A stretch of DNA of 64,000 bases from Todiramphus chloris collaris (GCA_025345505.1 JANVCC010000062.1:14052809-14116808); one strand, 5' to 3'; counted from the first letter of the stretch, positions 48,621 to 62,726 are shown. Numbers and translations: made by a program. The notes: a model not told the origin generated them from the letters alone.

Positions 48621-51600
48621 CACAGCAAGTCAACTGAACACTGCTTAAAATATAGTCCACTTTAACCCTGTCTTTTCCTATGGACATATTAGAATTCTTC
48701 CTCTATCTTCCAGATTTCAGTTTCATGATCATTCCTTAAACATACTACAACTCTGATGAGCGAGTAATATATTTTCCGGTGCTTCTCAACACAAGTGCTC
48801 GAGCAATGCTCTTCAGAAATATAAAATACAATAAAACCTATTTATTGGAATGCCTTCAATCAGAACCTCTTCCTTATCTAGATTATGTTCCCCAGCATGA
48901 ATATCGTATCTGGCAATTCTCCCAATTATTTGAACCTCTGCTTACCTAGTAGTTTTTGATAACGCATCTTACATAAAGGGACAAATTCTGCTCATTCTTA
49001 CACTTGTGCAATCCCTCTCAAATCAACAAGATTTTATGGGCATAACAACAAGCAGCATGTGGTCCACAATTTTTATCATATTTTCCCTCTTTTGCTATAT
49101 AGTTTCTCTCTCTGTATGTACATAAATATTTACATACACATCACATGCACATCCACCTTCCAAACAGGTAATATAATTGCACTATGATCATTAAACTTAT
49201 TGAAGTCTGTGAGAGAAAGAAATATTTTAGTTTGAACTAAGACAAAATTAAATTTATCCAAATCAAATTTCAAAGTCATTAGACTGCACTATTTTTTTTT
49301 CTGGGAATCACAGCTAACTTGCTGCAGTCATTACTAACAGTTTTAATACAGCAACTGAAGTATTGCTTTCCCCTATGTAAACAGTGAGCTATTTCAAGAT
49401 ATGATGCTGAGAACACAAACCCAGTTATCCTCCAATATATCAGTTGATTTCCTATTGCTTAAAATCATCAATTTTTCATCTCAGTTCTCTTCTTCCTGAA
49501 GCATAACTGTACATACTTGTATGAATATCAACAAAACAAAATATAATTGTTCTCAAAATAGATTATTCTCAAAACTGAGCTAAAGGTGCCAGTGAGGATA
49601 AGCTCACTCTTGAGGAATTATGCATCTCAAGATGCTGTCCAGCAAGCTGAAAGGTTCTAGAGTCAAAGCACTGGGCTCCACAACACCCTGAAGTGACATT
49701 TTCAGCCAGGAGAACAAAAGTGTAAGGTAAACAGAGGGCTCCAAGTGCTGTATCCATAAGGATAGCCCAAAACTACCAACACAGTGCAGGGTGCATCACC
49801 CTCCCCTCCTGATTCCCACCAGCTATAACATTTTGATTTTCCTTGACACCAGCTACTAAGGCATGGAGTTCCTACTCCTCAAATTCCTTGGATGCACAAC
49901 ATAAGTGAGCAAGACTACTATATATGTCATTCTCATCCTTAGTTTTTCAGGTTCACTTTTATATCAGGAATGAGTTGAATGCACAGCACTATCACTTAGA
50001 AGCCCAGTTGAGACGCACAGACACAATCAGACAGCTTGATGTCTATGTTCACGTGATCTGTAAATATCAGACAGTATGAAATACACCTTCACAAAAAAGA
50101 CACAGCTTGAGTATCGGCTTTCACATACATCATTAGCATATGAATAAGCATTAACGTTTAGATATGAGAAGTGCTGGGCACTTGCAGTTCCCATTTCAAG
50201 AACTGCTGCAGAAGATTAATTCCCCACAGGAGCTGACACCAGCTACATTGTGTTTAACTAACATCCATAGCAGATACGGCTCAAAAATGAAAAAAAAATA
50301 TGCCAGAATTTTTGGGAAAAGGAATTGTATTAGAACACTGTAGCAACCATGGAAAAAAAACATGAAAAAAACCCTTGGATTCAGAACAATTTAAAATTGG
50401 CCTCTCCTGATCAGTTACTCTGATACTTATTAAAGTCAGTATTGTAGGACAGTAGATACGTGTTCAAAATTATATATTTGTATGATAGGCTATAGAAAAT
50501 ACTGTATAATAAGTTGTCTCTGTGGCACAACTTGTATGAGCCCTTAAATGGGAATATTGTACATTACAGATAATATTGAATGCTTAACCAAGTGAGCAGA
50601 AGCAAGTGGATGAGCCTGGGGGCATGGTCATCTACTTAAGCATGCATTTGTATCTTCAAGCTAATTAATCACCTAGTTGTATACTTAAATTTAGTCGATC
50701 CATTCACACAGGTGATGAAGATCTCTTTAAAGGCTATTTTGATAGCTCACAATTTTCTATTAACCACCTTAGAAAGATACTCAATAGGAAGCGTGATTAT
50801 TTCCTGTGCATTCTCTGATCACAACATCACAAAAACACAGAGCATGAAGAACTGTGCCAAAAACGTAAAGTATGAGAAAACCGAAACACCACTCTTAACC
50901 CCACCCTATTGATTCTATTAAGAGCACAAAAGATATACCTAATAAGGTATAGATTGAGATGCTAGCTACTGGGTACAGAGGTAACTGCCTTACACTTCTT
51001 AAACATTGACTAGAAACATACATAAATTGGGGTTTGGAATGAAGGTGTAGGGCCAAAAAGGGGGAGAGAGTATTTTGCAATATAATTGTGAAGAACAGGA
51101 GAGAAAACAAAAGAGAAGTAGGGCACAGAACAGACAGGGATGGGGAAGAAACAAAAATAAAGTAACTGTTTCAGAAACCATTAAAAAAATAATCACAAAG
51201 TATTCCTGATGATTACAGAAAAGAACAGAAAGAGAGGTGGATTTTGGGGCAAAAGCAATATGATTTCTTAAATATATTAACTGTGGAAATATGACACTTC
51301 ACTTTTTTAAAATAGATAGGCTCATTTGAAATGTAAAACGTTTAAAGCTTGACTATCTTCAGACCACAGAGTCCTAATAAAAATGGCAGTTTGTTGCTTT
51401 AACGTGAGGAACATAAAGGGATATGTCTAGGCAGGGGAAGAACCTGAAAAAAACCCCTCAGAGATGTAGGTAAGAAGGCTGCCTTGGAGACCAAGGAGAA
51501 TGGAGGTGTTTGATACACTGACTGTGACTCTTGAGATGACCTAAGGGTTTGGTTACAGAAAATATGCACTGAATACAGTTTCTTTGTCTTGGCTTTGATT

Positions 51601-54600
51601 TTCTGTGTCCAAAGATTGTTGGGGAGTAAGGAAAGGTTTGCAGCAGAGGACTGTTTTCATGTTGGCCTGAGGTCAATCTCTCTCAGTCGTCATGTTTGCA
51701 GACAGCACCAATAAAAGCTTCTTTATGAAGTCTAAATGACAACAACCTTCTTAATATTAAACAAAAACATAAAACTCTGCTCTTTGGTTCTTTCTGAGGA
51801 TCAATTTTCCCTTTTGAGAACAAGAGCATAAAACCATCAGAGACACCTCTGCTCAGGTATGCAGCAAAGGGGCTTATGATAGGCACATGTGGAGAAGCCC
51901 TAGGGCCACTTCAAAGTATGCAAACTGGTTATTCCTCCTTTGGCCCTGCGACCATCAGGGGATTGCCAGAGCACAGCTGTTGCCAGCTTTTCTACTTTAT
52001 GACTCTCCTCTTTGTCAATGCATTTCGTATGCTCCGGGCTGCAGGCAAACCTAAAAATTCTAGGTGCCTCCAAATCAAGGATTTCTCCAGAAGTGACCTA
52101 ATGTGTCCAGGCAAGAGCTTCAGTATCTTTTGCACCTTTCCAGTGTACGATAGAATCAGAGCAGGACTGAGCTTCTGCCCTGAGAATTTTCACTTTTTAA
52201 ACTGGTAAGGAACTCCACTTTCTGTAGAAGTACTGACAGTGCAATGCACAAAGCTACACTAGTTCAGTGCATAAAGCTACACTAAAGGGTCTGACAATAT
52301 ACAGTAGTTTGAACACCACTTCCAACATTTTTTTTCCACAAGACAGAACAATTTACCTTATTTAGGGAACCATTTTCTGCTGATCTAGAAAGCTTGTCTG
52401 AGAAAACACAGCTGGATGCCAACAGTGTTTAGCATGGGATGTGTCTCAAGCAAATGCATGGTGAGATTTCGATGTTTCCACAGAAAGTATCAGATGGAAA
52501 AAAAAAAACAGATGAGATCCAAACTGTCCTCTGGTTAAGATGTTTTTATATAACTGTAGATGACAAGAACACTCACAATCACACTAGATGGGATGATAGT
52601 GAATTTTTTGAAGTTATAACACCACTTAGACATACAAGAACTGCCAACTCTTGGCAAAGACTATGAAAAAACTTCTCCTAACACATTATTCTGTGGTTAA
52701 ACATTAAAGTACTCTACAAACCCTCCTCTCAAATCTGACTTGGCCTAGATCTGATCCTGTCTAGCAACTCCCCATTATTTAAGGCAATATTTTAAAAGAA
52801 ATTACAGGAAAAAAACACTGGATAGTGCGTTTGTACACAGCATAAGAACACTGAATATCCGCACTCACCTGTCATGCTTTTTCAAAGTTCAGTCACTAGC
52901 AGAAAACTGAACAAGCACCCAAGGCAAAGCTGACATAGCTGTTTAAACTGTGTTCTCAGGCTGTCCGCTAAGAATTTGGTGTGTATGGCCACAATCACCA
53001 TGTGCCTAAATTCTTCCCTGTCACCCTCAGCTCTTCTTTGCACACTCACTTTCTAAAAATATCAGACTATATCACTAATCAGACTTAATCAAATATTTGA
53101 TTGAACCACATACACCAATTTTCTGAAACACACCTCCTCCATACCATCAACATCTATATGTAAGCGTGCTGTTCTTTAACATTTACCTAAGGCATTTTGC
53201 ATTAATGTCAGAGGTATAGCAGTATAAGGAACGACTGAGATTTTTTAAAATAAAAAGTGAGACATCTAAAATTCAGAAACTGATAAACAACTGATAAACT
53301 GATAAATGTGATGTGAATAAGAAGGAGCAGTACAAGTTTAGAAAATGTTATGCAAAAAAAATGTCAGAACCACCTCTACATTTATTTTTTTTTCTGCTAA
53401 TAATTTTCCTAAATGTATATATTTTGACATTGCTAACCACAGTATTTTTCTAGAAGTGAGAAAACTCTTCTATTTGATAAACCCCACAAAAACGTACAGA
53501 AACCATCCTGTGAATTTCAGTAGGGGACACTGCAGCATTTGAGCTACTTTTGAAACATGCTTATTACAAAGTGAATCTTTGTGCCTCTGGCACAGGGACA
53601 GCCTTGTGTCTGACTTGGTCACGCGCCTCCCTTACATACAATTCTTTTCCAAACACAAATTTAAAATCATAGTTCTTATTTATCAGCGTGAACAATTGTA
53701 TAATTCCCTTATTTCACATTCAGATGTATTTTCTGAGAAAACACCAAAATTTGTCTCTAAAATCCTTTCAATTTCTCATTACTTTTGGTCATATTAACAA
53801 TATATGCGGACAAATTAAATTAAGTAAACTCTCAGTTTGTATAACTGGCTATTGACATAAATTACAGGCATACAGAGCTTGAAGCGGAGCCCACTGCAGA
53901 TCCCATCTCCAGACTCTTGCACAGTGAACAGACTGCAGAGGGGGAGAAGGTGCCCAGAAGGTCATTTGGAAACACAAGCATGCTCTCTGCCTCCCAAAAC
54001 AAGGATCTGAGTCTTTCCCATTTTCTTTACAACAGTGATTGTGAAGAAAATCATAGTTTGGCCTGTTCAAATTCAGTCTAGCTACTTTGTTACTGACAGC
54101 ACTTACATTTAACTATCTTTACTCAATGGGTTAGTTACAAAACCCACTAACAGAATCAAGAGGAAATGTTAAAAGAAAAAAGACTGCATGCTCATTTCAC
54201 TGATCATACAAACCTATGTATCTGCCTTCTGTACATGCCAACTGCAGAATAGACCTTATTAAGTAATAAATGAGACAAACAATGTAACAGACACACAAAC
54301 AGTGGGTTTGAGGGAGCACATTCACATCTACAACTCTGGTAGTTCTCTGCCAGCATCACGATATGCCAAAATCTATGATAGAGCTTTAGGTGTAAAATAT
54401 GCTGTGAAAGGAACCTGCTAATATAAGCTTCTACCTTTCCAGTGACATCATAGAAGGACTATTTTATGTATGTTTATCTGTGTAAGGTGCAAAGACTTGC
54501 TATTTTTGTAGTTTTGATGTGTGCACCATGACTTTTCTTTCACTTAAATGTTCGGAGACCAAAAAATCTGCTACCACCCATGAACATTTAGTGGGAAAAT

Positions 54601-57600
54601 ACAGAGTATAATTTATAATGCATATTCCTGATGAAGATTGGTTTTGATTTGCTAAAGTACAGTCAAGTATTTTGGGTAACAGTGCCATGATATAACAGCT
54701 TTATTTAGCAGCATTTGAGGTGACTAACATAATTTATTAATAGAGGAAAGACAAGATTTATAATTTTAGAAGTTTTCCTGGAATTAGTGTACTTCAGAAA
54801 GAGACAGTAAAAAAGCAGTTTATTACACTGTGAAACAGACTGTTCTGCTGTTGGGACACTTACCAAAACGGCCCATAAATTCCATGGCTGTGGTAAGTTA
54901 CAGTAGATAAATGTTAACATAATTTGTTTAGTGTAATCTTTGATCTCATATCTCATTTCTGACTTTACCATTCTTAAGGGATAATCTTCTTATTAATGAA
55001 TGACCAAGTCACACAGAAAGTCAATCTAAAATGTACCTGGTAAGATCTCTATTCTGCAACACATTAATAATCTTGTGCTAGCTACACACTACAGAAAAGT
55101 GAATATAAAACATCTTAAAGAGCTTTTAAAAATGTGAATTGGTAGGATGACAGTTTAGCTTTTTACACAAAAAAAGACATGTTCACATTATGGAATGTAC
55201 CATTCCATACATCTATGAAAGGGAGTTGGAGAAAGAATATTGAGGGACTACATATTTGGGACTAAGAACAAAAGCTCATTGGATACTTTCCAAGCAATAG
55301 TTTTAGCTGGTATATTTAGCATTTTAAAACACATTGAAAGCTGCTCAGGTGTGGAATGCTAAAAACAGTCCTGATGATGCTGAAGTTGATGGTACAAGAT
55401 AATTCCATTGATCATAAGATTTCAGAATTGATAATATGGATAAGACAATCATCTATGCTGCATTTGTAGATATTATAAAAGACCCAATAAAAAAAACCCA
55501 CAGAAAACCCAGGGTAAAATGTGAGAACTTTGAAAGGTTCTCTAAAGTCAAGAAATGTATACCTACATTGTGGTCAAAATCCAAGAAGATGCCTGAAGAC
55601 TTTTTAGAGGGAAGAAAAGAATACATTTTCAGTCTACTCTTAAAACTGTTCAGATGATTTCAAGCATCCAAGGTCTCTTGCTGAGGCACAGCCCTGCCAG
55701 ATGCAATAACCTGAACTGAGAGTTGCCAGAGTCATAGAAAACACTATTCCTGATCAGCATTTCATGTAATCCATACCCAAAGTCTGATCCAAATTTTTCC
55801 TGCCTTCAGCACTTTCAGTCATTCTTCTCCCTTCTAGAAGGTGTCAAGTCAGAAGATCATGTATTGAAAGATCTGTGACATATTTTCTCATCAATATTGG
55901 TCATGCTGTAGGTTCCTTTTCAGGCTTTAACACTGAGTCACAAGCCTTTTTTGTCTACTGATAATTATTTTTTTATATGTTTGACTAAACATAAAAGGAT
56001 CAATAAAAACATATTTGTTCTTGCAGTGGCATGTCACAACAGCATAAATAACTCCCTTATAAATTAAGTCAGGTGACCGAGTCAAATAGCAGATAGAATC
56101 ACATTCTCCTTTGCATTTATAAACAGTGTTTTCTGACAATCGCATTCCTTTTGTCCATGACAACTTTGGTGAAAACATCCAGTTTATTAATAAATGTTGA
56201 GGTAAATTGAGCAATTAATGTTTCTTCCTGCCTGGTTATTGAGATGATTGATCTAGAAAATAAGCCTTGGTTGAAAGACATAAGGTATATGGCAGTACCT
56301 GAATTTAAATGTCATTGTCCTCTGCTAGTGTAAGTATGTATTTCACCTAAGAATACAGAAACTATGCTTTTTATTTATTTTTTTTTTTCCACAGAAAAAT
56401 TATTCAGTCAGAACAGTTAGAAATAAAAACTTATTACCTTCCTTTTTCCTTTCATTAAATTCCCCTACGGATTAAGAACTACCAGTGTATCTTGTCTTTA
56501 TCTGTTTTATCCTCAAAAAGACTGAGAAAAATCTAGTAGATTATCAACGTTGAGCTGTTTGAAAGAGCTAGAAATACTGTTCTATTATCACAGCAGGAAT
56601 TTCCACAGAGATGAGTTCATCATAGGATGCACAGACATTCTCCTGGAAGGTAGGATAAAGGCTGTACCTGAAACTCAAAGCCAGTGAATCCTAACATTGA
56701 ATTGGTGCCAGGTCATGTTTTGCCAGACAAAGGTATTAAAAATGTAATGCCAGCACTAACGAGAGGTTTGGCACACAAAACATGCAGAATGTTGCAGATT
56801 GTGCTGACAGTGTGACACTATGTTTTCCTGGATGTAATCTGGGTATCATGAGAGTAAGCTTGGAGCACTAATGAGAGGAATGATATTGAACTGGAAGAGC
56901 TGCTAAATATGCAGTAGCCACAGGGTTCCTGGAGTTAACTGGAACTGAAATGAAAACTGTAATACCAAAAGTAACAGAGGGTAAACTAGGCACAAATACA
57001 GAAGGAAGAGAATCTCAGCAGGCAAAACTTGTTTGTGGTACCACGCTTGCCAGGATGTAAAGGGCTTTTCTAATCATACTCTTTTCATTCCTGAAGTACT
57101 GCTGAAGAGGAGCATGAGCTTAAAGGGGCACATATAATTTCAGGATATAAATGAGTGTCACAACTGGCTGGAGGAAGCGATGTATAACTGTTGAACAGAA
57201 AACCTCTTGAGGTGCAAGAAGTAAAATACATGTTGAAGATACAAAGATCATCTGATCTCTTCGAGGCTCACAGTTTTTTGCTGTTGCCAATGTTGATTTT
57301 TATTGGCCTCCTATTTACATCAGCTGTAGCTAATGTTCCTCATATGAAAGGCATATACAATTGCCTGATGTTATATTCTTCTTTTACCATCTCAGCTGGA
57401 ATTCTTGGCACCTGAACTATAGGTATAGAAACTTACTATCCCTGGCAGAAGACATGCACCCACTTAACACTGCCAGCCATCAAAATAATGTGAGTGTGAT
57501 GGATATTCACTTATTGAGGCCAAAATCATAAAAATATATAGTAATTGAAAAAGAAACACATTATCATTGAGAAAGAACTGCCTTGTTACCATTACGGGAA

Positions 57601-58160
57601 CTCTAAACACAGTGATATCTAATTTGTTATCTCTTCAGCATGCCAATCAATGTCCTCATTACACAATTCTCGGTTGCTTCCAGTGTTGCCTCTGGTATCC
57701 TGGCTCATATCAAAGCACTAACATCTACAATTATTAGGCTATTAACCACTTATTTTATATATAAAATTCACAGTTCATGTTATACTTAATTGTTCCAATT
57801 CTATGAAAGGAAGAGATACAGAAGAAAGCAGCAGTCAAGCAGTTCTTTGTCTTTGAGAGTGTGATAACTGAGGGAGTTTGGACACGGTAACACTGAAGTT
57901 CCATATTATGACTGCCCCAGCTGTCACTTATTTCCAGGGTGCTCCACAGTCACAGTCTCCACCAGAATGAAGAGAGGAAAGTTTTAAGGTGGAGTAGACT
58001 CATCCCTTTTTCTTCCCCAGCAGAGTACAGTTGAATATTCACAATACTTGGAGATAATGCATAATTAAGTTTGTCTTGTATTCACATAGAGTACAGGGGA
58101 AACAAAGTAAAGAAAATTTAACCCATGAAGAAAGAGATCTACCCCACATAAAGTCCTCCT
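48621..58160. other. Unique DNA downstream of the TTC29-like gene, no other gene recognised
   Basis: AT-rich. Contains an imperfect tandem pair at 52236-52260 and 52265-52284 (shared core AAAGCTACACTA), and short CTGATAAA repeats at 53280-53306. A minus-strand 24-base segment at 54887-54864 is bracketed by good splice signals (see rejected items). The plus-strand frame 57191-57415 encodes a hydrophobic tail with no recognised family. Part of this stretch may be 3' UTR of the minus-strand gene if the candidate last exon at 58171 is right. Confidence 0.4.
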
Positions 58161-58171
58161 CTATGCTTCAT
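58161..58171 (-). CDS. Candidate last coding exon of the TTC29-like gene
   Basis: On the minus strand a pyrimidine-rich acceptor ends in TTGTCTCAG at 58172. The following bases complete the codon left open by the exon at 58723 and give Asp-Glu-Ala then TAG (58163-58161), so the protein would end DPLTV-DEA. The intron would be 551 bases (58722-58172). Supported by acceptor quality and phase only. The mammalian protein, as I recall it, has a longer C-terminus, so either the bird form is shorter or the true last exon lies further left. Confidence 0.28.
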
Positions 58172-58722
58172 CTGAGACAAGGAAATGCAGTGTAAAAAAA
58201 AAAAAAATCATCACGGATTCGCTTTTATTTTGTCCCCCTCCAATGTCAAGTATAAGGATGCCAAAAATAAGACAGTATGTTCTTCTAAATTCAGAACTAT
58301 GTTTGCTATGTCAAGAAGAAATTACTTCTTACTTTTAGTAACAGGGATCTTATTTTTGGGTACATGTGAAAAACTGACTTGAAATAAAGATTAATAGTAT
58401 TATTCCTTAAAGACTAAAACAAGTACAAATATCATAAACTAAACTAACGTCACTGTTTGCCTGTAACTGTAACGTTTTGGAAAACAGCATTGAAACATGT
58501 AAGTTACCTTCCATAGCAACTACTACTATCAGTTTCTTCCTACTATATTGTATTTAAACCTATTTAATTCAGCCTTTAAAATAAGCACACAAAGGATTAA
58601 ATCTAACCTCCATTCAGTACAAGGATTAAACCCAGGAAATAATTTAATAAAACTCTACAAGAAAAACGACTTAACCATTGAGGACAATACAGCACTAATG
58701 CGTTTCATAACCAATGTCTCAC
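58172..58722 (-). other. Probable intron downstream of the TPR exon
   Basis: Begins at the GTGAGA donor at 58722. The left end is only as good as the candidate acceptor at 58172. An A13 run lies at 58195-58207, which is the T-rich part of the pyrimidine tract on the minus strand. Confidence 0.35.
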
Positions 58723-58954
58723 CGACTGTAAGAGGGTCAGTGCACATGTCACTTCTGTTCTCCTTCCAGGCCAGCAGGTACTTGAGGCTGATGGGATCTT
58801 CTGCTTTGATATGGCTGTTAAATGCCACCATCAGTTTATGAGCCTTTGCAATGCCACAGTAAGTCTTTATTTCATCCACTAAGGGCAAATTGTTTAAAGT
58901 TTTTGCTGCCTCGGAAGCCTGACTGAAATATTCAAAAGCTTCATTATAGTTCCC
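58723..58954 (-). CDS. TTC29: TTC29-like exon (TPR and C-terminal part)
   Basis: Minus-strand exon of 232 bases with acceptor TACTAG before 58954 and donor GTGAGA from 58722. It encodes 77 codons plus one base: starts GNYNEAFEYFSQASEAAKTL, continues through DEIKTYCGIAKAHKLM and SLKYLLAWKENRSDM, and ends CTDPLTV. The start completes a tetratricopeptide repeat (NIYNES from the previous exon, then GNYNEAFEYFSQA), a helix-turn-helix protein-binding unit. TTC29 is an axonemal protein needed for sperm flagellum and ciliary function in mammals. The gene name rests on remembered similarity to the GIAKAHQMM and LNYLLSWKE region of the mammalian protein and was not searched. Reading through the donor would add about 20 unrelated residues. 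Confidence 0.82.
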
Positions 58955-61900
58955 CTAGTAAAGAAGAGGAAAAAAAAGAAAAGAATTGTAAAAACTACTT
59001 GTAGTCACCTGTATTTTACCTTGACATTAGAGCCTGCTCCTCAGGCACCTCAGAGATGTTGCAGCTGAGAGGCCAGCCCACAGAATGACTCATGGCATTC
59101 TATTAAGCAAATTGATCTCCCTTGCTGTTTCCTAACCTCTAAAATCCAGATAACACTTCTCATATCTTTCTCTGGAATTGAATTGGTTTTTGGTTATCTG
59201 TGTATTATTGTGAACATACAAATCTAAGTACAAATACCGATTCCAGCCAAGCCATTTAGAAAGTATCACTATTGTTTCCTTAAGTTTAACATCTCTGAGG
59301 GAGGAAAGATTGCAATTTACTATTACAATGCTAACTTTTAGAAAAGAAACCTTAAAAGTGAAAAAATGAAATGGTAGAGATAAAGCACAGAAAAGAACAG
59401 AAGTTAAAACCTACAGCTTTACAGGGAAGAAGGCATGTGCCAAAAGACAGGGACATTCCTAATCACAAAAAGAGAAACAGTAGGAGAAATACAAGCCAAC
59501 TGTTGCTAAGTAGAAAACTCAAATGATTTATCTCTGTACCCTGTAGAACAGAAAAATCCAACATTCATGAATCCAGTAAAAATGAGTATAAACTACAGCA
59601 GATAAAAAAATTAAGAGGATTTTTAAAAAGTATAAGAAGAATGTTGAACATCCTTGGGAAAAAAAATAAAGATCAACAAACAAGACAAGAAAAAAAAAAA
59701 AAGTTTTCCTTGGAGCAAGTCATTATGGAACTGTTCACCCTTTACCTTAATCTGAAGGAGTTAGTTCTGGCTGCTGTCAGAGCTACACAAAAGTCTTGTG
59801 TCAGTTTCTGTATGTTTATGTTTAACATCCTATGTTCATGCCTGATCTCTGGAAGACACCTTCCATTTCTCCCATCGGTGGGAAATTCTGCAGCACTGAT
59901 GGCACAAACTTCCTAACTGTAAACATTTTCAGAGCTGTCTTACCCTTTTACTCTCAGCTTGATTTATTAAGATGGAAATTCCCTTCTGCATAGAGCACAG
60001 AAACCAGGAGGAGAGACTCCAACCAACACGTTACACTTAATACCACTTTTTTAAAAATCTAAATGTATATAATTGTTATAATGTGCCTGTAATTAAAAAA
60101 AAAGGAGAAAAGAGCACTAGATACCAGGTGGTATTTAGGTTTTCCTTAATACATCAAGAGAGCAGAATTAGGCCTATGATGACACAGCAATGAATGAAAA
60201 ATAATGAATAAAGAATAATCAGTAGGATAATACATAAAAAGCAGAAATATCCACCTACCATACTCATGAGAACTATAATAGGCTAACTGATGTAATTAGT
60301 GAGAGGAATACATAAAATCAAGACTAAGAAACTTGAGAAAAGCACAATGAGACAGAAGAGTGTGTTGTGCTAACTCCGTCACAGTTTGCATATTTAAGTA
60401 AGCAACCTGCTTAACAAACAAGGAGAAATTAGACCTAATTCTCATGCATAACACAAACCTGGGCATTTTAGAAAATGAGAAGCATACAGGTAGAACAATC
60501 AGGAGTAGAAAGCAGGAACTGAGTGTACAGCATTAAAGACAGAGAGCAATAGTGATGAAATAGTGAGATGACAGAACTGTAGATACAGCAACAGTGTGGA
60601 CAGAGCAAAGTGAATTTGGTCAAAGTCACTTTGGGAAAAACAGTAAAAGATATATCCCTGGCTTACTAAAGGTCCCTAAGGATAGATCTGGATATAAATA
60701 GAAATATCTTTCCTTTGATGAGAAGGACAGTACTACTGCAAATTGTATCAGTGAGGGAAGTACAGAGTTGAATGAAAATACCCTAGTAATGACTTAACTT
60801 AGAGAATACAGGTGATGACAGCTGACACCAAGCAGGCAGTGATCCAACAGAAGAAATGTTAATCTAGACTCAGTTTTGGTAAACAGTGCTGACCTTGCAG
60901 AAAAAAATGTTACAGAAAATAGGGAACTGTAGAACTTTAAGAGGTTTTTGTTTTGGTTTGTTTTTTATATGTTTAAATTACATATTTCATGTAAGTTAAT
61001 AAGATTAAGTCACTACATTTCTTCCCTTTTACACCACTATCCCTGTTCAAGGCAGCAAATTCTGAACTGAGAAAAAGAATTTAGAGAATAATCAGAAAAA
61101 GGTTAATTCTTAAAATATCGGTTCTCATAGAATCGAGTATTAGCAGTGGTGTCAAAAATAGTGAAATATAAAGGTAGTTAAATATAATCTAGTTGTTTAT
61201 TTTTCAAATCTGGAGTAGAATAATTAAGTACAGTGTCACATCACTCTACTTTCTCCTAAGTTTCATATCCATTATAAAGTTAATTCAGCAAGAGCACAAT
61301 TACTTTAAAACTTAGTTTTCAGTGGGAAATTTGTAATTTACAGTCAGAACATATATAAATAGAAAACTCTCACGCTAATTTAGAGATTCCAGAATGCAAA
61401 TTTTTTCAGCTACTTATGAAATAAAAACAGGCCAGCAACTTTGAGAACTGGGAGTTGTCTGTAAGAGGAATCCAGAAAAAAACCCAGACAAACAGGTAAG
61501 TGCAAAGGGGCAAGTAGCCTGTTCAATATATTACACATAGAAAAGACCAATAAATAGGCAACAGAAACTAGAAAGGGTGATTTTTGAAACAGCATTTCTA
61601 TTTTTGTTTTGTTCATAGTGAATGTGTTTCCTAATTTCCATGTTGTCCAGTCTGCAGAATGAGTAATTTTTGTTACTTACTGTATCTAAATAATTTTGTG
61701 TAACATTTTGTCTCTAAAATAGGTGTTTAAGGACTCAACATGAATCTTTCGCTTCTGCAGTAATATTTTAACACTTCTGATTTCAAAACCCAAGTGCCAC
61801 TGCAGTGCAAGTGTTGCATCTCTAGATGAGGTAAGGGACAGACATGGAAACTGCTACCTAGACAGGCAGCCATCAGAATTGTTGCCTTTGTAGGGTTCAC

Positions 61901-62602
61901 TCCAGAGAAAGAATTCAGACTGGCACATGGGTCAGAAAGAAGCACTTGAAAAGACCTTAGAAACTATGATAATGGAAGTTTCTTAGTTACTTCTAGCTTA
62001 ATATTTTCCATCACTGCCTATCTATTGATTTAAACAGGCCAAATCAAAGCCAAGAGGCTGGATGGAGGCATTTAGAAGAAAAAGCCCTTCCACTACCAAC
62101 AGAAACCTTTGCCAGACTATTTGCTGCTAGCACCTATTTCATAAATTTGACTGAGAGAACGCAGAGAAGAAATCAAGCTAAGAATAAAAACTGCTTATTA
62201 GTATGCAATATAGTACAGATTCATTTTTAAAAAGCACAGAGTACAATAAAGTTGTACAATAAAATCGTGTTATCTGATGACTCTTTATGGGCATATGTGG
62301 CCCCAACAGTGATTTGGATGCAGATTTTTCACAGCACTGAAAGTTTGACATGATCTGAATTTGGAGTTTTTATTCATCCATTCTAGAACAAAACACTATG
62401 TGTTAGACATGGTGTGAAATTTTCACCTGTCCCAAAAACTCAAGGCACATTTTATTTAGTCACACAGTATCTTCCTCTTTGGTAACTCTCATAAGATACA
62501 ATACCTGGATCAAATTCTTCTGGGTCCTTTCGTATGCAAAACTATATATTTACCATGAACTAAATTCAATTGTTCGATGTAATTACTACAACCAGTACTT
62601 AC
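58955..62602 (-). other. Intron between the two TTC29-like exons
   Basis: A 3648-base intron with GTAAGT donor at 62602 and TACTAG acceptor at 58955. Contents are AT-rich unique sequence. No further exon is needed, because the flanking exons join in phase 0 within one TPR. Open frames inside it (59641-59916 plus, 61410-61616 and 61727-61945 minus) show no domain. Confidence 0.75.
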
Positions 62603-62726
62603 ACTTTCATTGTAAATATTCCCAAGTAGCATACTTGAGTCCACCAGGCTTTGGCTTAGATGAGTTTTCTCGGCAGCCTTCATAAACTCTCCCAAGTACT
62701 TAGTAGCTTCAGCTGCTTTTCCCTGA
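62603..62726 (-). CDS. TTC29: TTC29-like exon (TPR segment)
   Basis: Minus-strand exon of 124 bases. The acceptor is TTGCTTCAG ending at 62727 and the donor is GTAAGT from 62602. One base plus 41 codons: begins QGKAAEATKYLGEFMKAAEK and ends LLGNIYNES. The helical pattern, alternating small and aromatic residues, fits tetratricopeptide repeats. It ends on a complete codon, and the exon at 58954 starts on a complete codon, so the junction gives IYNES-GNYNEAF without a break. A second AG four bases further in (start 62722) is possible but would change the phase at the left edge. The gene name is from memory of the family. Confidence 0.8.

Noticed and set aside
54864-54887. 24-base minus-strand segment with acceptor ACCACAG and donor GTAAGTGT, in phase with the exon at 58723
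   Set aside because: A micro-exon this short needs transcript support. The acceptor has a poor pyrimidine tract, and the two signals can co-occur by chance.
57191-57415. Plus-strand frame with a hydrophobic, membrane-like tail (containing LLLPMLIFIGLLFTSAVANV)
   Set aside because: No recognised family, stop directly upstream, no clear splice sites. T-rich DNA commonly gives hydrophobic frames.
57411-57675. Minus-strand AG acceptors (57662 and 57404 region) tested as the last TTC29 exon
   Set aside because: Purine-rich upstream bases make the acceptors poor, and the encoded tails do not resemble the family.
1-58160. Search for POU4F2, tRNA, snRNA, rRNA and clear microRNA hairpins
   Set aside because: No POU-domain or homeodomain coding segment and no recognisable structural RNA were seen by eye. 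A covariance-model scan was not possible.
61126-61140. TCATAGAATCGAG, like the start of a minus-strand CR1
   Set aside because: The following bases do not continue the CR1 3' UTR.
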